Assembly: GCF_026626705.1 (NCBI RefSeq)
Contig: NZ_JAPNKC010000001.1
Location: forward strand, 2,666,001 to 2,730,000
DNA: 64,000 nt
Direction: 5' to 3'
DNA from: Pyxidicoccus sp. MSG2
Lineage (GTDB): Bacteria; Myxococcota; Myxococcia; Myxococcales; Myxococcaceae
The translations under genes were made by a program, and so were the position numbers. Positions 1 through 9,074 of this stretch are shown piece by piece. The notes under the pieces were generated by a model. That model worked only from the letters and a program-made list of their open reading frames with translations. It searched no databases and had not been told where the DNA came from. Position 1 is the first letter of the stretch. The number at the start of each line of letters is the position of its first letter.

Positions 1-153
1 CCCGTCTGGGAGGCCAGGGGAGGGGCCTTCTGGCATTGGTAGGCGCGTTCTTTCCGGGGTGGAAACGCCTCTGCTACCCTGCGCGCACCGCGAAGGCGCT
101 CCGATGCCCGCTCGCGAGCCATTCGCGCCTGTCGGTCCCGTCGAAGGAACCCC

Positions 154-3100
154 ATGAAAGTCTCCTGCCCGTCTTGCCAGACGAACTACAACATCGATGA
201 CAAGCGGATCCCGCCCGGAGGCGCGAAGCTCAAGTGCGCCCGGTGCCAGACGACCTTCCCCATCAAGCCCGAGGCCGTGAGCGCGTCGTCCGCGCCGCAG
301 GCCCCCGCCATTCCGCTGCCCGGCGCCGCGCCGCAGGCCGCCGCCATTCCCCTGCCGGGCGCCGCCGCGCCGGACTCTGACGCGTTCGCCTTCGATGACG
401 GCGCCGCCGCCATTCCCCTGCCGGGCACGGCCGCGCCCTCCGCCTTCAACGCGGGCGCCATTCCCCTGCCGGGTGCCGCCGCGCCGCAGTCGGCCGCCAT
501 CCCGCTGCCGGGCACGGCCGCGCCAAGGTCCGCCGCCATTCCCCTGCCGGGTGCCGCCGCGCCGCAGTCGGCCGCCATCCCGCTGCCAGGGAGCGCGTCG
601 AGCGCCGCCATCCCGCTGCCGGGGAGTGCGTCGAGCGCCGCCATTCCGCTGCCGGGCGCCGCTCAGTCGTTCTCGCAGGCCATTCCGCTGCCGGGTGCCG
701 TGGCCTCCCCGGAGGCCATTCCGCTGCCGGGCGCCGCGCCGGAGGCGGACGCGTTCGCCTTCGACGACGGCGGGTACGCCGAGACGTCCGCCGCCATCCC
801 CCTGCCTGGCGTGGCCGCGCCCCGGTCCGAGGCCATTCCCCTGCCGGGTGCGGCCTCGCCGATGGACTCCTTCAGCGAGTACGACGACAACCCGCAGCCC
901 GAGCCCGAAAACCGGGACGTGACGCGCGTCGTCCGCATCCCGCTGCCGAGCGACGCGTACCGCGAGCCGCCTCCCGCCGCGCCGGCCTACGGCACCACGG
1001 ACGAGGTGCGCGGCACCGCGCGCGACTTCGACTTCTCCGAGGAGCCGGCGCCCGCCGCGCCGACGTACGGCACCACGGACGAGGTGCGCGGCACCGCGCG
1101 CGACTTCGACTTCTCCGACGACGCGCTGCCCGTCCCCGCCGAGCCCCAGGCCGCGGCGGACCCGTTCGCCTTCGACATCGAGCCGCCGAATGGCGAGGCC
1201 CAGGCCTACGCCCTCCCGCCCACGCCCCAGCGTGCGCAGGCGCCCGACTTCGACGCCCCGGCCGAGGCGGACCCGTTCGCCCTGCCCCCGCCGCCGGACG
1301 CGTACGCGCAGCCGCCCGCCGGAGAAGACCCGTTCGCCCTGCCCCCGCCGCCCGCGGGCATGGCGTCCGAGGAGGACCCGTTCGCCCTCCCGCCCTCGCC
1401 GGACGCGTACGCGCAGCCGCCGATGCCCGGGGAGGACCCGTTCGCCCTGCCCCCGCCGCCCGCTGCGAGCGCGCCGTCGTTCGACTTCGGCGAGCTGCCG
1501 TCTCCCGCGGGCGGTGACCCGTTCGCCCTGCCCCCGCCCCCCGTGGGCATGGACTACTCGGACCTGCCCTCCCCCGCGGCCCCGCCCGCGCAGGCCATGG
1601 ACTTCTCGGACCTGCCCGCGCCGGCCGCGCAGCCGCAGGGCATGTCCTTCGACTTCGCCGAGTCCCCGGCCGTCCCCGCCCCCTCGGCGGACCCGTTCGC
1701 CCTGGACTTCGCGCCCGCGCCAGCCGCCGCGCCCGCGCCGGACTTCAACCTCGACTTCGCGGATGCCCCGCCGCCCGCCGCCAACGTCAACCCGACGGTG
1801 GACTTCGGTGACGTGGACTTCGGCTCGCCCCCGCCCCAGGCCAGCGCGCCCGCGGGCATCCCCGACGCGCTCGAGTTCGACCCCACCGCGAGGCCCGGCG
1901 ACGACCTGGAGGCGGACCTCTCCGAGCCCCTGCCGCCCCCGCCCAACGCCGGCCCCGCGGACGGCCTGGAGATGCTGTCGTTCATCGACGACGCCGGCAG
2001 GGACGCGGGCGCCCAGACCGGCGCCAAGGTGCGCCGCTTCCACGTGCGCCGCCGCTCGGGCAAGGTGTTCGGCCCGTTCGACGAGGGCGTCATCGTCAAG
2101 ATGCTCGAGGACGGGCAGCTGCTCGGCAACGAGGACGTCTCCACGGACTCGGAGACCTGGTCGCCCATCGGCACCGTGGCCACCTTCGCCGCCGCCATCC
2201 AGCGGCTGATGGAGGGCCCGGCCAAGGTGGTGACGCCCAGCGCGGCCCCCACCGTGGCCGCCGCCGAGGCCCCCCGGGCCGACGCCGCCCCGCAGGCCGC
2301 CAGCATGAAGCGGCTGGAGCAGCTCTATGAGGGCCGCATGGCCGGCGTGGCCGTGGTGGACCGTTCCGGTGCCACGGAGAAGTGGAAGAAGCGCGTCCCC
2401 CTGTTGGTGGCCGCCGGTGTCGGCGTGGTGGTGCTGGGCATCGGCGCGGGCATGGAGTTCGGCTCGCGCTACGGCGCCTACGGCCGCCGCGCCCTCTTCC
2501 CTGCCCGCGTCTCCGCCGGCTCGCCCCAGGCGAAGCTGGTGGACGACGCGCGCCAGGCCCTGCTCCAGGACACCTTCGCCAGCTACAAGCAGGCGTACAC
2601 CCTCAGCACCCAGGTGCTCGCGCAGGGCGAGTACCCCGCGGTGCGCTCGCTGTGGTGCCAGTCCGTCCACTACCTGCAGCGCCGCTACGCCGCCGCCGAC
2701 GCGAACGACATGGCCCGCTGCCAGGAGGCGATGCCGGACATCGAGCTGCTCGGTGAGAAGGACGTGGACGTCATCAAGGCCTCCGCGGCCATGGCCCTCA
2801 CCTCGCGCCAGACCGACGCGGTGCTCCCCGCGCTGACGGACGCGTACAGCCGCGAGGCCAACCAGGGCGACCTGGAGCTGGCCTTCCTGCTGGCCGAGGC
2901 CCACGGGCAGAAGCGCGACCAGGCCCAGGCCTTGGAGACGCTGAAGAAGGTGCTCGCCCGTGACGCGAAGTCCGCCAAGGCCCACCACGCCCTGGGCAAC
3001 CTGCACCAGGCCGCGGGCCGTGCGGACGAGGCCGCCGCCGCGTACGCCGCGGCCCTGGATGCCGACCCGAAGCACGTCGCCTCCGCGGTGGAGCTGGCCG

Positions 3101-4782
3101 CGGTGGAGCTGCTCGTGCGCAAGGACGGGGAGAAGGGCGCCCAGGCCGTGGACCGCGCCCTCGCCGAGGACGTCAAGTCCGCGCTGGGTCCGGCGGAGCT
3201 CGCCCGCGCCCGCGGCCTCAAGGGCGTGGCCCTCTTCCAGCAGCACAAGCCGAAGGAGGCCGAGGCCGAGCTGATGGCCGCCATGGAGAAGGACAAGGGC
3301 TCCGCCTTCCTCAAGGCCCAGCTCGCGCTCGTGCTGCGCTCGCAGCGCAACTACGAGGGCGCGCAGCCCCTGTACGCGGAGCTCGCCACCAAGGAGGCCG
3401 AGAACCTCGAGTACACGGACGGCCACATCACCACGCTGGTGATGACGGGGAAGATGCAGGCCGCGCTGGACGCGGTGCAGAAGGCCAACAAGCGCTTCCC
3501 CAGCGAGGCGCGCATCGCGTACCTCTACGGCCGCATCGAGGACGCGCTCGACAAGGCCGTCGAGGCGGAGGGCCATTACAAGCGCGCCATCGCCGCGGAC
3601 GACAAGCTGGTGGAGGCCAGCCTGTACCTGGGCCGCTTCTACCTGCGCCAGCGCCGCAACGCCGAGGCGCGCACCCAGCTGGAGCTGGCGGCCTCCAAGG
3701 CCCCGGACCACGCCGGCGTGCGCGCGGGCCTCGGCGAGCTGGCCCTGGCGGAGAACAACGCGCTGCTGGGCCAGCAGGAGTTCGAGCGGGCCGTGCAGCT
3801 GGACCCCAACCTCGCCGACGCCCACCTGGGCCTGTCTCGCGTGGCGCTGCTCAACAGCGACCTGGAGAAGGCGAAGACCGAGGCCAACATCGCCCTGGAG
3901 CTGGACCCGCACCTGCTGAAGGACGGCCGGCTGCAGCGCGGCATCGTCCTCTGGCGGCTGGGCCAGCTCGAGGAGGCGGTGGCGGAGCTGGAGAAGGCCA
4001 AGGCCGAGGACCCCCGCTCCACCACCACGCCGATTACCCTGGGCGCGGTGCTGCTGGAGAAGGGCGACCTGGCCGGCGCGGAGAGCAACCTGGGCCTGGC
4101 GCTCAGCAACGAGCCCTCCAACCACGAGGCGCTCTACTACCTGGGGCTCGTCAAGGCGAAGCGGCTGGAGTTCACCGGCGCCGTGGACAACATGCGCAAG
4201 GCGGTGGAGCGCGCGCCGCAGCGCCCGGACTACCACTACGCCTACGGCGTCATCCTGCGCGACGCGAAGAACCTGCCGGACGCCATGAAGGAGTGGCAGA
4301 AGGCGGTGGAACTGGACGCGCAGAACGCGGACGCTCACGAGGCGCTCGGCCATGCGTACCTGGAGGGCGGCCAGTTCGACGAGGCCATCGCCTCGTTCGA
4401 GGCCAGCCTGAAGGCCGACCCGCGCCGCACCCGCGTGCTGGGCTCCATCGGTGACGCGTACTTCAGCGCCGCCCGGTGGAACGACGCCGTGAAGCGCTAC
4501 GAGACGGCCCTCAAGCAGGACCCGAAGCTGACCTACGTCTATTACAAGGTCGCTCGCGCCTTCACGGAGCAGGCCCAGTTCGCCAAGGCCATCGACTGGT
4601 ACCGCAAGGCCACCAGCGTGGAGCCGGAGAACCCCATGTCCTACTACTACCTGGGCTTCGCCTATAAGGAGCGCAACAAGCGCCGCGAGGCCGTCCAGGC
4701 GTTCAAGGACTACCTCTCCAAGAAGCCGGACGCGACGGACAAGAAGGACATCGAGGACGAAATCTACGACCTGCAGAACTAG
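154..4782 (+). CDS. Zinc-ribbon / AIPLPG-repeat / GYF-like / TPR membrane protein (Glt/Agm-like)
   Basis: 1542 residues. The N-terminus is an MJ0042-type zinc ribbon with Cys5, Cys8, Cys28 and Cys31. Residues about 50-235 hold 13 copies of AIPLPG in an Ala/Pro linker, followed by a duplicated block (TTDEVRGTARDFDFS, twice) and five DPFALPP repeats. A GYF-like domain (about 627-690, with GKVFGPF and DGQLL) precedes a single membrane helix (about 748-770), and TPRs fill about 930-1535. The zinc ribbon plus GYF plus membrane helix order is that of the gliding protein AgmX/GltJ, whereas the long TPR tail recalls AgmK/GltI. This suggests a cytoplasmic signalling arm linked to a periplasmic TPR scaffold (inference). 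The ATG follows a GAAGGA ribosome site at 143-148. The gene stands alone before serS. Confidence 0.9.
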   Translation: MKVSCPSCQTNYNIDDKRIPPGGAKLKCARCQTTFPIKPEAVSASSAPQAPAIPLPGAAPQAAAIPLPGAAAPDSDAFAFDDGAAAIPLPGTAAPSAFNAGAIPLPGAAAPQSAAIPLPGTAAPRSAAIPLPGAAAPQSAAIPLPGSASSAAIPLPGSASSAAIPLPGAAQSFSQAIPLPGAVASPEAIPLPGAAPEADAFAFDDGGYAETSAAIPLPGVAAPRSEAIPLPGAASPMDSFSEYDDNPQPEPENRDVTRVVRIPLPSDAYREPPPAAPAYGTTDEVRGTARDFDFSEEPAPAAPTYGTTDEVRGTARDFDFSDDALPVPAEPQAAADPFAFDIEPPNGEAQAYALPPTPQRAQAPDFDAPAEADPFALPPPPDAYAQPPAGEDPFALPPPPAGMASEEDPFALPPSPDAYAQPPMPGEDPFALPPPPAASAPSFDFGELPSPAGGDPFALPPPPVGMDYSDLPSPAAPPAQAMDFSDLPAPAAQPQGMSFDFAESPAVPAPSADPFALDFAPAPAAAPAPDFNLDFADAPPPAANVNPTVDFGDVDFGSPPPQASAPAGIPDALEFDPTARPGDDLEADLSEPLPPPPNAGPADGLEMLSFIDDAGRDAGAQTGAKVRRFHVRRRSGKVFGPFDEGVIVKMLEDGQLLGNEDVSTDSETWSPIGTVATFAAAIQRLMEGPAKVVTPSAAPTVAAAEAPRADAAPQAASMKRLEQLYEGRMAGVAVVDRSGATEKWKKRVPLLVAAGVGVVVLGIGAGMEFGSRYGAYGRRALFPARVSAGSPQAKLVDDARQALLQDTFASYKQAYTLSTQVLAQGEYPAVRSLWCQSVHYLQRRYAAADANDMARCQEAMPDIELLGEKDVDVIKASAAMALTSRQTDAVLPALTDAYSREANQGDLELAFLLAEAHGQKRDQAQALETLKKVLARDAKSAKAHHALGNLHQAAGRADEAAAAYAAALDADPKHVASAVELAAVELLVRKDGEKGAQAVDRALAEDVKSALGPAELARARGLKGVALFQQHKPKEAEAELMAAMEKDKGSAFLKAQLALVLRSQRNYEGAQPLYAELATKEAENLEYTDGHITTLVMTGKMQAALDAVQKANKRFPSEARIAYLYGRIEDALDKAVEAEGHYKRAIAADDKLVEASLYLGRFYLRQRRNAEARTQLELAASKAPDHAGVRAGLGELALAENNALLGQQEFERAVQLDPNLADAHLGLSRVALLNSDLEKAKTEANIALELDPHLLKDGRLQRGIVLWRLGQLEEAVAELEKAKAEDPRSTTTPITLGAVLLEKGDLAGAESNLGLALSNEPSNHEALYYLGLVKAKRLEFTGAVDNMRKAVERAPQRPDYHYAYGVILRDAKNLPDAMKEWQKAVELDAQNADAHEALGHAYLEGGQFDEAIASFEASLKADPRRTRVLGSIGDAYFSAARWNDAVKRYETALKQDPKLTYVYYKVARAFTEQAQFAKAIDWYRKATSVEPENPMSYYYLGFAYKERNKRREAVQAFKDYLSKKPDATDKKDIEDEIYDLQN

Positions 4783-4857
4783 TCCCGGTCTCCAGCCGGC
4801 CGTGGCATCCCGCGCGGCCGGCGTCAGCCAGAAGGGCTCCCGGGCGTCGGCCCCTGA

Positions 4858-6195
<1,338 letters not shown>

Positions 6196-6209
6196 GCCCT
6201 GAATCCGGC

Positions 6210-6237
6210 TTGCAACGGGCCCCGAATGAGGTAGAAG
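6210..6237 (+). promoter_or_regulatory. Putative sigma-70-type promoter for the tRNA cluster
   Basis: TTGCAA (6210-6215), 16 bases, then TAGAAG (6232-6237), lying between the serS stop and tRNA-Ser(UGA). The start point would be near 6244, about 45 bases before the mature tRNA. The match is moderate and read-through from serS is also possible. Confidence 0.4.
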
Positions 6238-6289
6238 GGCGGCCCCACGGTCGCCGTCGGACCAAGGGGCTCCGCCGGCTCTGAAGCCT

Positions 6290-6376
6290 GGAGGCGTGGC
6301 CGAGCGGTTGAAGGCAGCGGTCTTGAAAACCGCAGAGGGTGCAAGCCCTCCGTAGGTTCGAATCCTACCGCCTCCG
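6290..6376 (+). tRNA. tRNA-Ser(UGA)
   Basis: 87 bases without encoded CCA. The acceptor GGAGGCG (6290-6296) pairs with CGCCTCC (6369-6375). The anticodon loop CTTGAAA gives UGA. It has a long variable arm, as expected for tRNA-Ser, and the T loop GGTTCGAATCC. Confidence 0.97.
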
Positions 6377-6418
6377 ATTTTGTGCTTGAGTTTTGTGGTT
6401 CTTTGACAGAAAAAAGCT

Positions 6419-6505
6419 GGAGAGATGGCCGAGAGGCTGAAGGCACAGGTTTGCTAAACCTGCATACTCGAAAGGGTATCGAGGGTTCGAATCCCTCTCT
6501 CTCCG
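6419..6505 (+). tRNA. tRNA-Ser(GCU)
   Basis: 87 bases. The acceptor GGAGAGA (6419-6425) pairs with TCTCTCC (6498-6504). The anticodon loop TTGCTAA gives GCU, which reads AGC/AGU. A long variable arm is present. It is probably co-transcribed with the preceding tRNA, 42 bases upstream. Confidence 0.97.
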
Positions 6506-6537
6506 CCACTTGTAGTTGTAGCAGCGCCGGAAGAAAT

Positions 6538-6611
6538 GCTCCCTTAGCTCAGCTGGATAGAGCGTCGGACTACGAATCCGAAGGCCGGAGGTTCGAATCC
6601 TCCAGGGAGCG
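6538..6611 (+). tRNA. tRNA-Arg(ACG)
   Basis: 74 bases. The acceptor GCTCCCT (6538-6544) pairs with AGGGAGC (6604-6610). The anticodon loop CTACGAA gives ACG. In bacteria this is the tRNA whose A34 is converted to inosine by TadA, and the tadA gene begins 26 bases downstream. Confidence 0.97.
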
Positions 6612-6637
6612 CACTTCTTCTTCCGAGCACCGTCTCC

Positions 6638-7105
6638 ATGAGTGACGACGAAGCTTTCATGCAGCAGGCGCTTGCGCTCGCGCGGGAAGCCGCGGAACTC
6701 GGAGAGGTCCCCGTCGGTGCGGTTGCGGTGCATGACGGAAAAGTCATTGGCACCGGCTTCAACCGCCGCGAAGTGGACCGGAACCCACTCGCTCATGCCG
6801 AGATGCTCGCAATGGATGCCGCGGCACGGAGCCTGGGCGTCTGGCGGCTCTCGGGCGTCACCCTGTATGTGACGCTGGAGCCGTGTGCCATGTGCGCCGG
6901 GGCGCTGGTCCAGTCCCGGGTGACGCGGTTGGTGTTCGGCACCTCGGATCCGAAGGCGGGCGCGGTCGGTTCGCTCTACAACCTGGTCGAGGAGCCTCGA
7001 CACAACCATCGGCTCCAGGTGACAAGTGGCATCCTGGCGGACGAAAGCCGCCTGCTTTTGAAGACGTTCTTCGAGCGCTTGCGCGCGAAGAAACGTGAAA
7101 ATTGA
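6638..7105 (+). CDS. tadA: tRNA-specific adenosine deaminase
   Basis: 155 residues. Deaminates the wobble adenosine of tRNA-Arg(ACG) to inosine. The zinc/catalytic signatures of the cytidine-deaminase fold are present: HAE (His and the proton-shuttle Glu, in NPLAHAEMLAM) and PCAMCAGAL with the two zinc cysteines. Length is usual for TadA. The gene sits between its substrate tRNA-Arg(ACG) and two tRNA-Ser genes, and is probably on the same transcript. A tadA / SRP RNA / dnaX / ebfC / recR order is common in bacteria and is kept here apart from two inserted genes. Confidence 0.97.
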   Translation: MSDDEAFMQQALALAREAAELGEVPVGAVAVHDGKVIGTGFNRREVDRNPLAHAEMLAMDAAARSLGVWRLSGVTLYVTLEPCAMCAGALVQSRVTRLVFGTSDPKAGAVGSLYNLVEEPRHNHRLQVTSGILADESRLLLKTFFERLRAKKREN

Positions 7106-7110
7106 ATACT

Positions 7111-7197
7111 GGAGAGCTGGCCGAGTGGTCGAAGGCACCTGACTCGAAATCAGGCGTACCGGTAACGGTACCGTAGGTTCGAATCCTACGCTCTCCG
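7111..7197 (+). tRNA. tRNA-Ser(CGA)
   Basis: 87 bases, 5 bases after the tadA stop. The acceptor GGAGAGC (7111-7117) pairs with GCTCTCC (7190-7196). The anticodon loop CTCGAAA gives CGA. The long variable arm includes the hairpin ACCGGTAACGGT. Confidence 0.97.
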
Positions 7198-7209
7198 CTC
7201 CAGATTTCT

Positions 7210-7296
7210 GGAGAGGTGGCCGAGCGGTTGAAGGCGCACGCCTGGAACGCGTGTATATCTGAAAGGGTATCGTGGGTTCGAATCCCACCCTCTCCG
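7210..7296 (+). tRNA. tRNA-Ser(GGA)
   Basis: 87 bases. The acceptor GGAGAGG (7210-7216) pairs with CCTCTCC (7289-7295). The anticodon loop CTGGAAC gives GGA. This completes the serine set UGA, GCU, CGA, GGA within one kilobase. Confidence 0.97.
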
Positions 7297-7325
7297 TTGT
7301 TGTTTCAGCAGTGGGTTGTTACAGA
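7297..7325 (+). promoter_or_regulatory. Predicted promoter of the SRP RNA gene
   Basis: TTGTTG (7297-7302), a 17-base spacer, then TACAGA (7320-7325). The predicted start, 7 bases further, falls on the first paired base of the SRP RNA closing stem at 7332, which supports the assignment. Confidence 0.6.
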
Positions 7326-7331
7326 CTTTGT

Positions 7332-7411
7332 GGTCGGGGCAACGTGGAGGCGTGAACTCCGCCAGGTCCGGAAGGAAGCAACGGTAGCGTACTTCCGCGT
7401 GTGTCCCGGCC
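7332..7411 (+). ncRNA. ffs: 4.5S (small bacterial) signal recognition particle RNA
   Basis: The conserved SRP core motif CCAGGTCCGGAAGGAAGCA is present (about 7362-7380), which with its partner strand forms the Ffh-binding internal loops. The ends pair: GGTCGGGG (7332-7339) with TCCCGGCC (7404-7411). The RNA is a single hairpin that binds Ffh for co-translational membrane targeting. The exact ends are inferred from pairing, and a few more bases may be included on each side. Confidence 0.92.
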
Positions 7412-7420
7412 GTTTCTTTT

Positions 7421-7457
7421 GAAGAGCCGGCACCCTGTTTCAGGGTGCCGGCTCTTC
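7421..7457. terminator. Bidirectional intrinsic terminator
   Basis: A perfect 17-bp inverted repeat (7421-7437 with 7441-7457) around a TTT loop. It lies 10 bases after the SRP RNA and 38 bases beyond the stop of the convergent mannosyltransferase gene, so it could serve both. Confidence 0.85.
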
Positions 7458-7495
7458 GCCTTTGCGGGCGGCCCTGCGTCCGCTTCCATGTCTGT

Positions 7496-8956
7496 CTACT
7501 CGCGCACGAGGAGTGTCTCGCGGCCGATTCTGCGCGCCACGCGGAAGCCGGCGGCCTGGAGCTCCGCGAGGGCGCGGTCCTCGAAGGTGACGGCGCGGTT
7601 GAAGTTCCTGTCCCGCATGGCGTGCTGGAAGGCGCCGTCCCGGGGCCAGTCGCAGGTGAGCCAGGGAATCTGCTGGCCCAGGTAGAAGAAGCCGCCGGCG
7701 CCCCACAGCCCCTCGTTGACGATGAGCAGCCCGCGCGCGCCGCCCCCTTCCGTGGCGGCGACAATGGCGCGGAACTGGTCCGCCCGCAGGTCGCCCGAGG
7801 GGAAGAAGGCGGCCGTGCCCAGGCCCGTCGCCAGGGCGAGCGCCACGAGACTCCACCGGGCGGCAGGCCGTGCCCGCGCGGTGATGAAGGCGGCCACCGG
7901 CGCCGCCGCGGCCAGCACGGCCAGCACCAACCCGGGGTAGAGGAAGCGCTCCTCCTTGTGCGCGGTGGCCAGCAGCACGCCCGTGTACACGGCCGCGCAC
8001 CACAGCGGCAGGGACAGCGAGCGGCGCTGACGCAGGGCGGCCACGCCCAGGAGCGCGGCGCCCCACGCCCAGAGGGGCACGGCGGTGAGGAGCGGCCGCG
8101 CGTAGTAGCTGGGAGGGTCCGAGCCGAAGCGCGCCGCGGCGTCCCCGGAGAAGACGTTGAAGCGCGCGTAGGCGATGAAGGAGTGGAACGGTGAGCCCCA
8201 GGTGGCCCAATCCAGGGCGCCCAGCCCCGCCGCCACCGCCAGCCCGCCGGCGCAGGTGAAGGCCAGCAGCCGCCAGCGCCGCGCCGCCACCAGCCACACC
8301 AGCGAGGCCAGGACGAAGATGGCCGACGGGTAGCGCGTCACCACCGCCAGCCCCAGGGCCGCGCCGCCGACGAGGCCCGCGCGCACCGGGCGCTCTCGCC
8401 TGTCGAGCGCCTCCATGGCCACCACGAGGAAGGAGGCGGAGAAGGACTCGCCCAGGGTGCGCCCCGCGAAGACGAGCACCGGCCCGTAGAGCCCCACCAG
8501 GAGGACGGCCAGCCACCCGCCCACGGGCCCGGCCCGGCGCGCGGCGAAGCGGTACGCGGCCCAGAGGCTCCAGACGTGCAGCGCCGCCTGCGGCAGGGCC
8601 ACCACCGCCCGGTAGCCCTGGGGACGGGTGATTCCGAGCAGGTCCGCCAGCTTGAGGAAGCCGGCGAGCACGCCGGGGACGGCCCAGTTGCGGATGCCGT
8701 CCTTCCACTCCCACGCGAGCACGCCGTAGCCGTGGACGCGCCACCAGGCGGGCTCCAGGGCCTGGTACACCTCGTCCGGGTGGATGCGGCCCAGTTGCAG
8801 CACGGCGATGACGGCGGGCAGCAGCGCCACCACCGGCAGCAGGAGGACGGGCCAGCTCCAGCCGTTTCGGGGCGCGGGGCCGGGCAGGTCCGGGACCGGC
8901 GCGGGTGTTGACTCGGGAACGGCGGGGGCCGGGAACTGGGGAGCGGGCGCGGACAC
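7496..8956 (-). CDS. GT22 (Alg9/PIG-B-like) mannosyltransferase, integral membrane
   Basis: About 486 residues from the GTG at 8956. It has a Pro/Ala-rich N-terminus, then a hydrophobic multi-pass protein. The loop after the first membrane helix carries HPDEVYQALEPAWW, the HPDE signature of GT22 lipid-linked-sugar mannosyltransferases, which typically use a dolichol- or polyprenyl-phosphate sugar donor at the membrane. About ten membrane helices are visible. The C-terminal part (after about residue 400) is soluble. The frame is open upstream to 9310, but that would run through the start of the divergent oxidoreductase gene, so a start near 8956 was chosen. A GGGGAGAG lies about 10 bases upstream. 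A later GTG in the linker is also possible. The acceptor substrate is unknown. Confidence 0.82.
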   Translation of the reverse strand: MSAPAPQFPAPAVPESTPAPVPDLPGPAPRNGWSWPVLLLPVVALLPAVIAVLQLGRIHPDEVYQALEPAWWRVHGYGVLAWEWKDGIRNWAVPGVLAGFLKLADLLGITRPQGYRAVVALPQAALHVWSLWAAYRFAARRAGPVGGWLAVLLVGLYGPVLVFAGRTLGESFSASFLVVAMEALDRRERPVRAGLVGGAALGLAVVTRYPSAIFVLASLVWLVAARRWRLLAFTCAGGLAVAAGLGALDWATWGSPFHSFIAYARFNVFSGDAAARFGSDPPSYYARPLLTAVPLWAWGAALLGVAALRQRRSLSLPLWCAAVYTGVLLATAHKEERFLYPGLVLAVLAAAAPVAAFITARARPAARWSLVALALATGLGTAAFFPSGDLRADQFRAIVAATEGGGARGLLIVNEGLWGAGGFFYLGQQIPWLTCDWPRDGAFQHAMRDRNFNRAVTFEDRALAELQAAGFRVARRIGRETLLVRE

Positions 8957-9074
8957 GGGCGCCGCCGACTCTCCCCGCCCCGCCGCCCGGGCGCAAGATG
9001 CGCGACGTTCGTCCGCTCGCTCTCCGCTCGGGTTGGGGTAGGAACGCGGGCCATCCAACCCAGGAGGAGAAGAC

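Noticed and set aside
186..938. Repeat array with regular spacing, considered as CRISPR-like
   Set aside because: The repeats encode AIPLPG in frame within a long gene, vary in spacing and sequence, and have no unique spacers of fixed length.
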